Assembly: GCA_039920165.1 (NCBI GenBank)
Contig: JBDSEG010000111.1
Span: forward strand, 1-8,425
Direction: 5' to 3'
From: JBDSEG01 sp039920165
GTDB lineage: Bacteria > Pseudomonadota > Gammaproteobacteria > Burkholderiales > Burkholderiaceae_C
Length of the DNA stretch: 8,425 nucleotides
This document shows, piece after piece, positions 1 to 6,622 of this stretch (positions within the stretch are counted from its first letter, which is position 1; the number at the start of each line of letters is the position of its first letter). The translations under genes were made by a program, and so were the position numbers. The notes beneath the pieces are model-generated. The model was given only the letters and a program-made list of their open reading frames with translations. It was not told where the DNA came from and did no database searches.

Positions 1-97
1 GCCGGCATCGCGGCCGGGCTCAACATCCGGGCCGATGCCGCCGTGAGGCGTATGTCCTGCGCCAGAAAAGGCGCGTGGCGCAGCGGTTCGAGGTCGT
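1..97 (-). repeat. Exact direct duplicate (copy A) of an internal alpha/beta hydrolase fragment
   Basis: These 97 bases match positions 762-858 with no mismatch and in the same orientation. Identity stops abruptly at 97/98. Copy B lies inside the hydrolase gene at 509-1402, so on the minus strand copy A encodes residues 183-213 of that protein (DLEPLRHAPF near its start) without the catalytic serine or histidine segments. It is therefore a detached gene fragment, not a working enzyme. The match begins at the first base of the window and may extend further left. It could be a recent recombination product or a repeat-edge artefact of assembly; the sequence alone does not separate these. Confidence 0.9.
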
Positions 98-508
98 GGT
101 GGCCCGCCTTGCCAGGGCCGAGGCTGCGCTGAACACGACGGGCGCGTCCTAGGCGGCGCCAGGAGCGCCAACAGTCCACCTCGCCCGCCTCGTCGACACT
201 CAACGAGCAGCCTGCGTCCAGGCCGGGAGGCCATCCGAGGTGGAGTAACTCGGTCAGTAAGTCCGCAAGTCGAGCTCGCTGAACCTGAGTTTTCTCGGGA
301 GCTTCAAGCCATCTTTCGAGTGAGCCCCAGGCCACCAAGCAATCAAGAAGAGGGAAACGGCATCCGACTCCTTTGATTGGGCGGCAGCCTTTCGTCGCCG
401 AACTGTGACCAGACTGCTTCAGCTGGTCGACGGGACCCGGTCATGACCTGCCGCTCGTGAAGGGCTGCGGGGCGGCATCCCCATGGTTGGGGCGGTCGAT
501 GTCCGGCC
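98..508. other. Non-coding or unrecognised stretch left of the hydrolase gene
   Basis: No gene is recognised here. The part from about 180 to 420 has lower GC and more mixed third positions in every frame than the genes to the right, suggesting different ancestry or decayed sequence. One minus-strand frame is open from 440 to the window edge and runs in frame into the duplicated hydrolase fragment, but it has no ATG and only weak TTG (338) or GTG (335) starts. A short hairpin (CCCCA, loop TGGT, TGGGG at 479-492) lies just past the hydrolase stop. It has no T-run after it on the minus strand, so it is not a clear terminator. No tRNA, insertion-sequence end or CRISPR was seen. Confidence 0.5.
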
Positions 509-1402
509 TCAGGCGATTGAAGGCGCAGACCGGGGAGCTGCTGCGCCCTCGACATCGAGCCCCAGCAGCCGGAGCCCCCAGGCGTGCGTTCGAGATTGCG
601 GCTCGGACAGCGTATTCAGCACATCCATGTGGTTGCGACCCGGTACCGGCGTTCCGGCGGTCACTGCGCGCGCGCCCCACGCCGTCCTGATCAGCGCGGC
701 CTGACGGTGGAATTCCGCGCTCTCGTGCCCACCGACGATCGTCACCAGGTGGCCGCGCGGGGCCGGCATCGCGGCCGGGCTCAACATCCGGGCCGATGCC
801 GCCGTGAGGCGTATGTCCTGCGCCAGAAAAGGCGCGTGGCGCAGCGGTTCGAGGTCGTAGATGCCCGAAATCGAAAGGGCCGACTTCACCAGGTTGCCAG
901 GCAGCTCAGGCGCCACCGCCTGCCAGTCGCAGGCGAGCAACATGGTCGACAGGTGGCCGCCTGCGGAATGGCCGGCGACGACGATTCGCCGCGGGTCGCC
1001 GCCGTAGTCCGCTGCATGTCGGTACACCCAGACCAGCGCCTGCACCGTCTGCAACACGATGCGCTCGATGCTGACCGCCGGACACAACGAATAGTCCGGC
1101 AGGACCACCATGGCACCAGCGTCTACGAATGGCGGCGCGACGAAGCTCTGATCGCGCTTGTCCAGCGCCCGCCAATAGCCGCCGTGCAGGTAGACCAGCA
1201 CCGGCGAATCTGCGCGGGTGGCGGGAAACACGTCCAGTCGCTCGCGGGGATCGTCGCCGTAGCTCGCTTCGAGCATCTCGGGGTGAAGTTCGCGCGCCCG
1301 CGCCGAGGCGTCGAGCCACTGCTGCAGTATCGCGAGGTGCTCCGGGATCCGGGCTCGGTTGTTGTATTGCGCGTCGAACCAGGCAGGAGACTGTCGCGGC
1401 AT
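509..1402 (-). CDS. Alpha/beta hydrolase, arylformamidase-like (HGGYW family)
   Basis: A 297-residue cytoplasmic hydrolase with no signal peptide. It opens with a DAQYNNRARIPEH segment typical of bacterial arylformamidase-like hydrolases. The oxyanion-hole motif HGGYW is at residues 73-77, the nucleophile elbow GHSAGG at 144-149 makes Ser146 the likely nucleophile, Glu227 (GGHESAEF) is the probable acid, and His258 (GRNHMDVL) completes the triad. In this family such enzymes open formyl-amides, esters or related acyl bonds; whether this one acts on formylkynurenine is not shown, since no other kynurenine gene is present. The start is the only in-frame ATG upstream of the conserved region, and no strong ribosome binding site precedes it. 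It follows the TetR gene by 45 bp on the same strand and is probably co-transcribed. Residues 183-213 are duplicated at the left window edge. The last 14 residues are a low-complexity tail. Confidence 0.88.
   Translation of the reverse strand: MPRQSPAWFDAQYNNRARIPEHLAILQQWLDASARARELHPEMLEASYGDDPRERLDVFPATRADSPVLVYLHGGYWRALDKRDQSFVAPPFVDAGAMVVLPDYSLCPAVSIERIVLQTVQALVWVYRHAADYGGDPRRIVVAGHSAGGHLSTMLLACDWQAVAPELPGNLVKSALSISGIYDLEPLRHAPFLAQDIRLTAASARMLSPAAMPAPRGHLVTIVGGHESAEFHRQAALIRTAWGARAVTAGTPVPGRNHMDVLNTLSEPQSRTHAWGLRLLGLDVEGAAAPRSAPSIA
762..858 (-). repeat. Copy B of the 97-bp duplication, inside the hydrolase gene
   Basis: This is the in-place copy of the 97-base segment also found at 1-97, in the same orientation and 761 bp away. 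Here it sits in an intact reading frame between the catalytic serine and the acid/histidine part of the hydrolase, so it is the likely source and copy A the derivative. Two identical direct copies could recombine and delete the 761 bp between them, which would remove the C-terminal part of the hydrolase gene. Confidence 0.9.
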
Positions 1403-1447
1403 GGCGTGTCGAGAATGATGAACGTGAACGCGGCGGGGGCGGGATGC

Positions 1448-2164
1448 TCAGCGGGCGCGGGATGGCGGCGTGCGACTCGTCGCCGGGGGCGCGGCAGCGT
1501 TGTGCCTCGGGCGGCGCGGCGCCGTCGTCGGACCGGGGCGCCGCAGCGCGGCGTCGATCAACGCATCGGCCATCCACAGCGCGACACGCTCGACCTCGCG
1601 GTCCGGCAGGCTCCAGATATCTTTCAGGATGACATAGGGCTCAATGCCATAGACCACCGACAGTGCGTGGTGCAGGCGGTTGCGCGTCGCAGGCGTCATC
1701 AGCGGCGCGAGCGGTTCGATCGCGTGCTGCAGGATGCGCACACGGTGGCCGCGGCGGTACGGTTCCTCCTCCAGCAGCCCGGCACGCTCCAACGCCCATT
1801 GCTCGAGCGAGAGCTGTGCGGCGGCGCGCAGCTGGGGTTCGAACTCCTTGAACCGCGGGAAGGTCTGCACGAACAGTTCGTGCACACGCTCGCGGCCGCT
1901 CGGGTTGTCCGAGGCGAGTGTGCGCACCGGACCGAGCGAGCTGTCGATCACCGCGGTGACGAGCGCGCTGCGGCTCGCGAAGTAGCGGTAGGCAGTGGCG
2001 CGCGAGACCTTGGACCGCACCGCAACCTCGGCAACCGACGGGATGTGCCCGCTCTGATGGATGATCGCCATTGCGGTGTCGAGCAGCACGCGAAACGTCG
2101 CGGCCTTCACGCCGCGGGCGGGCGGCACGGGCGGTTCGGTAAGCTTGTGCTTCAGGCGCGCCAT
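1448..2164 (-). CDS. TetR/AcrR-family transcriptional regulator
   Basis: A 238-residue DNA-binding regulator. The N-terminal helix-turn-helix is clear: SVAEVAVRSKVSRATAYRYF at about residues 43-62, with the recognition helix in SRATAYRYF, followed by the usual helical ligand-binding domain (about 70-208). The last 30 residues are a Pro/Ala/Arg-rich tail that looks disordered. An upstream in-frame ATG at 2266 would add 34 residues, but that stretch translates the operator palindrome and lacks TetR similarity, so the ATG at 2164 (MARLKHK) is preferred; the ribosome binding site is weak. The gene is divergent from the hydrolase/permease operon, with a perfect inverted repeat between them, so it probably represses that operon and perhaps itself. 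The effector is likely the operon's substrate or a breakdown product. The arylformamidase-like gene lies directly downstream. Confidence 0.9.
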   Translation of the reverse strand: MARLKHKLTEPPVPPARGVKAATFRVLLDTAMAIIHQSGHIPSVAEVAVRSKVSRATAYRYFASRSALVTAVIDSSLGPVRTLASDNPSGRERVHELFVQTFPRFKEFEPQLRAAAQLSLEQWALERAGLLEEEPYRRGHRVRILQHAIEPLAPLMTPATRNRLHHALSVVYGIEPYVILKDIWSLPDREVERVALWMADALIDAALRRPGPTTAPRRPRHNAAAPPATSRTPPSRAR

Positions 2165-2200
2165 GGGGTTTGTCCGGAGTCCCGCAGGGGGTGGGCTCGC

Positions 2201-2230
2201 TTGTGAAGGTCTGATATCGGCACGTATGAT
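2201..2230 (+). promoter_or_regulatory. Candidate sigma70 promoter for the rightward operon
   Basis: A TTGTGA box (2201-2206) and a TATGAT box (2225-2230) are separated by 18 bp. The -10 matches consensus at five of six bases and the -35 at four of six. Transcription would begin near 2237, giving a leader of about 125 nt before the FAH-family gene. The inverted repeat at 2245-2262 would lie at about +8 to +25, where a bound repressor blocks initiation or escape. No equally good promoter was found on the minus strand for the regulator gene. This is a by-eye prediction. Confidence 0.45.
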
Positions 2231-2244
2231 GCACGCATCCCGAA

Positions 2245-2262
2245 TTGAGACGCAAGTCTCAA
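2245..2262. promoter_or_regulatory. Perfect inverted repeat, probable TetR operator
   Basis: TTGAGAC-GCAA-GTCTCAA is an exact 7-bp inverted repeat around a 4-bp centre, in the divergent region between the TetR gene and the rightward operon. Its 18-bp size fits the dimeric sites bound by TetR-family proteins. It lies just downstream of the candidate promoter and upstream of the regulator's own start, so one site could control both directions. The heptamer CCCGAAT occurs on both sides as a direct repeat (2239-2245 and 2266-2272). Assignment to the adjacent regulator is an inference from position. Confidence 0.65.
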
Positions 2263-2348
2263 ACACCCGAATCGTGGCAATCGCTCCGGGTATGACGACC
2301 GATCTCGAGGCGGCGCGGCAGCACCCAGGATGAACCTCGAGACATCAC

Positions 2349-2352
2349 GGAG
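2349..2352 (+). promoter_or_regulatory. Ribosome binding site that decides the FAH-family gene start
   Basis: GGAG touches the first in-frame ATG (2353), too close for initiation there. It lies 9 nt before the second ATG (2362) and 15 nt before the third (2368). The spacing favours 2362. Confidence 0.55.
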
Positions 2353-2361
2353 ATGGCATCG

Positions 2362-3228
2362 ATGCGCATGGCCAGCTGGCAGTGGGGCGGACGCGAGCAC
2401 GTGGGCATCATCTCGCCCGACGGGCGTGAGGCCACGCCGCTCGCTGCGGCTGACCCGTCACGCGGTGTCCTGACGCTCATCGAGGCACTGGCACGCGGCG
2501 AACCGTTGCCATCACCATCCGGCGCTCGGCTGCCGTTCGAGGTGATCACCTTGCGCTCGCCATTGCCGCGCCCGCGGCGCAGCCTCTTCTGCGTCGGCCG
2601 TAACTACCACGCACACGCCAGCGAGCTCGCCGGCACGGTGTTCCGCGAAACGATGCCGGCGGAGGACCCCTGGCCGATCGTGTTCAGCAAACTGCCCGAG
2701 TGCGTGGTCGGCCCGTTCGATGCGATTCGGCTGCCTGATCCGAAAGCGTCGGTGCAGATCGACTACGAATCCGAACTTGCCGTCGTGATCGGCCGCGGCG
2801 GACGCGACATTCCGCGCTCGCGAGCGATGGAGCACGTGTGCGGCTATACCCTCGTCAATGATGTGACCGCGCGCGATGTGCAGATGCGCCACCAGCAATG
2901 GGACCTGGGCAAGAGCTTCGACACGTTCTGCCCGATGGGGCCCTGGATCGTCACGGCGGATGAACTTGACGGCCGTGCCACACGCGTGCGCGGCTGGGTC
3001 AACGGCGCGCTTCGGCAGGATGGCCATACGAAGGACCTGATCCACGATATCCCGACGCTGCTCGAAACATGCTCGCGCGGCATCACGCTCTACCCCGGCG
3101 ACGTGATCGCCACCGGCACGCCGGCCGGCGTGGGGATGGGGATGAACCCGCCGCAATGGCTCCGGGCCGGAGACGCCGTTCGCATCGAGATCGACGGACT
3201 GGGTTTCATCGAGAACCGGGTCGAGTAG
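2362..3228 (+). CDS. Fumarylacetoacetate hydrolase (FAH)-family protein
   Basis: A 288-residue cytoplasmic enzyme of the FAH superfamily, whose members hydrolyse or decarboxylate acylpyruvates and related 2-keto acids using a divalent metal. Numbered from the 2353 ATG, the conserved FCVGRNYHAHA block is at 79-89, the metal-binding DYESEL at 137-142 (Glu139, Glu141), NDVTARD at 169-175 (Asp170 as third ligand), the conserved lysine in GKSFD is Lys187, and GTPAGVG is at 255-261. All expected ligands are present, so it should be active. The first ATG has no usable ribosome binding site, so the start at 2362 is chosen. It is the first gene of the rightward operon, ends 3 nt before the alpha/beta hydrolase, and follows the candidate TetR operator. 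The family also contains 2-hydroxyhepta-2,4-diene-1,7-dioate isomerases and oxaloacetate decarboxylases; sequence alone does not choose among them. Confidence 0.9.
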   Translation: MRMASWQWGGREHVGIISPDGREATPLAAADPSRGVLTLIEALARGEPLPSPSGARLPFEVITLRSPLPRPRRSLFCVGRNYHAHASELAGTVFRETMPAEDPWPIVFSKLPECVVGPFDAIRLPDPKASVQIDYESELAVVIGRGGRDIPRSRAMEHVCGYTLVNDVTARDVQMRHQQWDLGKSFDTFCPMGPWIVTADELDGRATRVRGWVNGALRQDGHTKDLIHDIPTLLETCSRGITLYPGDVIATGTPAGVGMGMNPPQWLRAGDAVRIEIDGLGFIENRVE

Positions 3229-3231
3229 GCG

Positions 3232-4029
3232 ATGGCGTTCCGGCTGATCGACCGCATCGCAGTAGAGGACGAAGGCGACGGGCCGGCGATCGTCTGCGTC
3301 CACGGTCTGGACGGCAGCTCGAACAGCTTCACGCCGTTGATGCCCGCGCTGGTACGGCACCGCGTCATCCGCTTCGACCTGCCGGGCAGCGGCCGCTCGC
3401 AGGCCGCCGAAGGACCGCTGTCGATCGAGCGCTACGTCGACGCGGCACTGAAGGTCTGCGAACGGCTCGACGTGGTGCGCGCGCACTGGATCGGGCACTC
3501 GATGGGCACGATCGTCGTTCAGCATCTGGCGGCGGCGCACCCCCCTCTCGTCGCGAGCGTCGTCCTGTTCGGCCCGTTGATCGCGCCGACCGAAGCAGCG
3601 CGCGCCGCGATGATCGCGCGCGCCGCGAAAGCGCGCGAAGGGGCCGCGGCGATGCAGGAGATCATCGAGGCGCTGCTGAATGCGGCGCTCTCGACCGACA
3701 CGCGTGAGCGGCTGCCGGTGGCCTGCGCGTACGTGCGCGAGAGCCTGATGCGGCAGAGCGGCGACAGTTATGCCCGCAGTTGCGAGGCGCTTGCCGGCGC
3801 CCAGCCGGCGGCGGTGGAACGGATCGAGGCGCCCGTGCTGCTGGTGACGGGCGATGAAGATGCAGTGGCACCGCCGCAGTCGGTCCGTGCGATGGCCGAT
3901 CGCCTGCGCGCAGCGCGCGCATCGAGAGTCGTGGTGCTGTCGCGGTGCGGCCACTGGACCCCGATCGAGCGACCCGCGGAATGCCAACGCGAACTGCGCG
4001 AGTTTCTCGCTGCCCATGCCAGGAGCTAG
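3232..4029 (+). CDS. Alpha/beta hydrolase, enol-lactonase-like
   Basis: A 265-residue soluble alpha/beta-fold hydrolase. It has the oxyanion HG (residues 24-25), the DLPGSGRS loop (49-56), the nucleophile elbow GHSMG at 88-92 (Ser90), the acid in GDEDAVAP (probably Asp210) and the histidine in CGHWTPIERP (His241). The lid region (about 118-190) is helical. Overall it resembles 3-oxoadipate enol-lactonase and related carboxylic ester or C-C hydrolases, but no protocatechuate-branch gene accompanies it, so the pcaD name is not used. It starts 3 nt after the FAH-family stop, which suggests translational coupling, and its stop lies 6 nt before the preferred start of the next gene. It is a different branch from the HGGYW hydrolase on the other strand. 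In the operon it probably opens an ester, lactone or thioester intermediate. Confidence 0.87.
   Translation: MAFRLIDRIAVEDEGDGPAIVCVHGLDGSSNSFTPLMPALVRHRVIRFDLPGSGRSQAAEGPLSIERYVDAALKVCERLDVVRAHWIGHSMGTIVVQHLAAAHPPLVASVVLFGPLIAPTEAARAAMIARAAKAREGAAAMQEIIEALLNAALSTDTRERLPVACAYVRESLMRQSGDSYARSCEALAGAQPAAVERIEAPVLLVTGDEDAVAPPQSVRAMADRLRAARASRVVVLSRCGHWTPIERPAECQRELREFLAAHARS
4021..4025 (+). promoter_or_regulatory. Ribosome binding site for the first amidohydrolase
   Basis: AGGAG lies in the last codons of the upstream hydrolase gene. It is 4 nt before an ATG at 4030 and 10 nt before an ATG at 4036. The second start gives MADVQFTNVR, which lines up with MTDTVFTNVR at the start of the paralogous next gene, so 4036 is preferred. 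Confidence 0.6.
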
Positions 4030-4035
4030 ATGATC

Positions 4036-5325
4036 ATGGCCGATGTCCAATTCACCAACGTCCGGGTCTTCGATGGCGGTGGCGACGCGCCGTTCACCGG
4101 TGATGTGCTCGTGCAGGGCAACCGCATCGCCCGGGTCACCAGGACGGGCTACGGCGCGCGCTCGGCTTCGGTGGTCGGCGCGCAGGTGGTCGACGGCGCC
4201 GGCGCGTTCCTGATGCCGGGCATGGTCGAGGCCCACACGCACTTCTCGTGGAACGATCAACCAAGTCTCGATGCGATCCAGCGCATGCCACCGGAGGAGC
4301 ACATCCTGTGGTGTGCCGAGGTCGCGCAGCGCTACCTCGACATGGGCTGGACGAGCTGTGTCGGCGCCGCCGCCGCCAAGCCGCGGCTGGACGTGGTGAT
4401 CCGCAATGCGATCAACGACGGCACGATCATCGGCCCGCGCTACCTCGCCGCGAGCCAGGAAATCACCGTTCCCGGCGGTCTGGGCGACACCACCCAGCCG
4501 CACCTGCCGCAGCCCGAGTTCGCGTTCGGCGCGGTGGTCAGCGGCGCCGAGGAGATGCGCCGCTGCGTGCGCATGTTCGCGAAGTACGGCGTCGATTCAG
4601 TCAAGATCAACCTGTCCGGCGAATCGATCACCGGCATGTCCAGCGAGATGAGTCAGTTTACCGAGGACGAGGTGCGCGTCTGCGTGGAAGAATCGAAGGC
4701 GTGGGGCAAGCGCGTCGCCGCGCACGCCCGCTCCACCTGGGCGATCAAGCAGTGCGTCAAACATGGTATCGAGGTGATCTATCACGCGAGCTTCACCGAC
4801 AACGAGGCGCTCGATCTGCTGGAAGCGCGCAAGACGGAGCACTTCATTGCGCCGGGCCTGGCCTGGCTCATCAACACCTGCCACAACGCCAGTGAATGGG
4901 GCCTGACGAAAGAGGTCACCGAGAAGATGGGGTATCACCGCGAACTTGCCGCGGCCATCGAAAGCATGCGCGCCATGCGACGCCGCGGCATTCGCATCCT
5001 GCCCGGCGGCGACTACGGCTTCGCCTGGACGCCGCACGGCACCAACGCGAAGGACCTCGAGTACTTCGTCAACTACGTCGGGATGAGCACGATGGAGGCG
5101 CTGCTGTCGGCCACCGCCTGGGGCGGCCCGATGATGCGGATGGGCAAGGTGCTGGGCTACATCCGCGAAGGGTATCTGGCCGACATCCTGCTGATCGACG
5201 GCGACCCGCTCGCCGACATCACCGTGCTGCAGGACAAGGCGCGCATCCTGGCGGTGATGAAGGATGGGGAGTTTCACCGGGCGCCGCCAATGCGCCAGTC
5301 GCACGCCACTCGCTGGGCCGCCTGA
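4036..5325 (+). CDS. Metal-dependent amidohydrolase (first of a tandem pair)
   Basis: A 429-residue member of the amidohydrolase superfamily (TIM-barrel metal hydrolases), cytoplasmic, with no signal peptide. The ligand set expected for a binuclear site is complete: HTH at residues 67-69 (VEAHTHFSWND), Lys190 in GVDSVKINLSG as the likely carboxylated bridge, His230 (AAHARS), His250 (IYHASF) and Asp326 (LPGGDYGF). The start and end carry the small beta domain typical of the family (FTNVRVFDGG; GYLADILLIDGDPL at 379-392). Known relatives hydrolyse amide, peptide-like or cyclic C-N bonds such as imidazolone and N-acyl amino acids; the substrate here is unknown. More than half of its residues are identical to the next gene by eye. 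An alternative ATG at 4030 adds two residues. It sits between the enol-lactonase-like hydrolase and its paralogue in one transcript. Confidence 0.9.
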   Translation: MADVQFTNVRVFDGGGDAPFTGDVLVQGNRIARVTRTGYGARSASVVGAQVVDGAGAFLMPGMVEAHTHFSWNDQPSLDAIQRMPPEEHILWCAEVAQRYLDMGWTSCVGAAAAKPRLDVVIRNAINDGTIIGPRYLAASQEITVPGGLGDTTQPHLPQPEFAFGAVVSGAEEMRRCVRMFAKYGVDSVKINLSGESITGMSSEMSQFTEDEVRVCVEESKAWGKRVAAHARSTWAIKQCVKHGIEVIYHASFTDNEALDLLEARKTEHFIAPGLAWLINTCHNASEWGLTKEVTEKMGYHRELAAAIESMRAMRRRGIRILPGGDYGFAWTPHGTNAKDLEYFVNYVGMSTMEALLSATAWGGPMMRMGKVLGYIREGYLADILLIDGDPLADITVLQDKARILAVMKDGEFHRAPPMRQSHATRWAA

Positions 5326-5338
5326 CCGGAAGCCAACC

Positions 5339-6622
5339 ATGACCGACACCGTTTTCACCAACGTCCGCATCCTCGACGGCACGGGCCAGAACCCGTACAC
5401 CGGCAGCGTGCTCGTGCAGGGCAAGCGGATCCGCCAGGTCGGGCGCAGCACAGCGCCGATCGCGCCGGGCAACGCGACCGTGATCGACGGCGCCGGAGCG
5501 ACCCTGATGCCAGGCATGTGCGAGGCCCACACGCACTTCTCGTGGAACGATGCCGCGACGCTCTCGGCCATCCAGACGATGCCGCTCGAGGAGCACGTGC
5601 TGTGGTGCGCGAAGGTCGCGAAGCGCTACCTCCAGGCCGGCTTCACCTCGTGCGTCGGCGCGGCCTGCGCGAAGCCGAGGCTCGACGTCGTGATCCGCAA
5701 CGCGATCAACGCCGGCCAGATTCCCGGCCCGCGCTACCTCGCCGCGAGCCAGGAGATCACCGTGCTCGGGGCGTTGGGCGACGAGACGCTGCCGCACCTG
5801 CCCTTCCCCGAGTTCAGCTTCGGCGTCAACGTCAGCGGTGCCGACGAGATGCGCAAGGCGGTGCGCCTGTTCCTGAAGTACGGCGTCGACTCGATCAAGC
5901 TGAACCTGTCGGGCGACAACTTCACGCCGGACTCGCCGGCCGAGACGAGCTGGATGCTCGACGAGGAAGTCGCCGCCGCGATGAAGGAAGTGAAGATGCG
6001 CGGCAAGCGCGGCATCGCGCACGCGCGCTCGTCGGAAAGCGTGAAGCAGGCGCTGCGGCACGGCATCGACCTGATCTACCACGCGAGCTTCGTCGACGAG
6101 GAGGCGCTCGACATGCTCGAAGCGGCGAAAGACCGCGTCTTCGTCGCCCCCGGCATCGCCATCCTGTACGCGATGCTGCACGAGGCCGAGGCCTACGGCA
6201 TCACGAACGCGATCGCCACCGAAATGGGCTACCAGATCGAGTGGGACGCCGCGCTGCAGTCGCTGTCGAAGATGCACAAGCGCGGCATTCGCGTGCTGCC
6301 GGGCGGCGACTATGGTTTCGCGTTCACGCCGCATTGCCAGAATGCGCGCGACCTCGAATTCTTCGTCAGGTATCTCGGCTTCACGCCGATGGAAGCGATC
6401 CGCTCGGCGACGCTGTACGGTGGCCAGATCATGATGAAGCCGGACGAACTCGGTGCGGTGAAGGACGGTTATCTCGCCGACTTGCTGCTCGTTGACGGCG
6501 ACCCGCTCGCCAACCTGTCGATCCTGCGCGACCCGAAGCGCATCCTGGCCGTGATGAAGGACGGTGTCTTCGCGAAGGCGCCGGAGATCGCTGCGCAGCG
6601 GCGCTGGGAGCACGCGGCGTGA
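5339..6622 (+). CDS. Metal-dependent amidohydrolase (second of a tandem pair)
   Basis: A 427-residue paralogue of the preceding gene with all metal-site residues kept: His64 and His66 (CEAHTHFSWND), Lys187 (GVDSIKLNLSG), His228 (IAHARS), His248 (IYHASF) and Asp324 (LPGGDYGF). Long stretches around the barrel core are shared, for example CVGAACAKPRLDVVIRNAIN. The segments after Lys187 (residues 193-207) and around 270-300 differ most from the first copy; these could shape the substrate pocket, so the two enzymes may have different specificities or form a mixed oligomer. The ATG at 5339 has GGAAG 6 nt upstream; a longer in-frame start at 5264 would lie inside the upstream gene and is rejected. 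The stop overlaps the GTG start of the permease gene by 4 nt, so translation is probably coupled to transport. Confidence 0.9.
   Translation: MTDTVFTNVRILDGTGQNPYTGSVLVQGKRIRQVGRSTAPIAPGNATVIDGAGATLMPGMCEAHTHFSWNDAATLSAIQTMPLEEHVLWCAKVAKRYLQAGFTSCVGAACAKPRLDVVIRNAINAGQIPGPRYLAASQEITVLGALGDETLPHLPFPEFSFGVNVSGADEMRKAVRLFLKYGVDSIKLNLSGDNFTPDSPAETSWMLDEEVAAAMKEVKMRGKRGIAHARSSESVKQALRHGIDLIYHASFVDEEALDMLEAAKDRVFVAPGIAILYAMLHEAEAYGITNAIATEMGYQIEWDAALQSLSKMHKRGIRVLPGGDYGFAFTPHCQNARDLEFFVRYLGFTPMEAIRSATLYGGQIMMKPDELGAVKDGYLADLLLVDGDPLANLSILRDPKRILAVMKDGVFAKAPEIAAQRRWEHAA
6606..6610 (+). promoter_or_regulatory. Ribosome binding site supporting a GTG start for the LivH-type gene
   Basis: GGGAG lies within the end of the second amidohydrolase gene, 8 nt before the GTG at 6619. 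That spacing supports the non-ATG start, which overlaps the upstream TGA as GTGA. Confidence 0.6.

Noticed and set aside
1..152. Plus-strand frame ending at TAG 150-152 with a coiled-coil-like tail, possible C-terminus of an upstream gene
   Set aside because: Two thirds of it is the antisense of the duplicated hydrolase fragment, so the open frame is inherited from that copy. Only the last 17 or so codons are new, too few to support a gene.
479..492. CCCCA-TGGT-TGGGG hairpin downstream of the minus-strand hydrolase as a terminator
   Set aside because: The stem is only 5 bp and no T-run follows on the minus strand.
584..2206. 540-codon plus-strand open frame
   Set aside because: It runs antisense to both the arylformamidase-like hydrolase and the TetR gene, whose motifs are unmistakable. 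Its translation is Arg/His-rich with no domain, as expected for the mirror frame of GC-rich genes.
2292..2333. 13-codon upstream ORF in the leader of the FAH-family gene
   Set aside because: It has no ribosome binding site and no feature such as codon runs or an attenuator-type hairpin to suggest a leader peptide.
2512..4503. 663-codon minus-strand open frame
   Set aside because: It lies opposite three well-supported genes and crosses their boundaries. Low-complexity Arg/His/Asp composition and no recognisable motif mark it as a mirror-frame artefact.
5219..6613. 464-codon minus-strand open frame
   Set aside because: Antisense to the second amidohydrolase, in the same mirror phase as the other long antisense frames, with no motif of its own.
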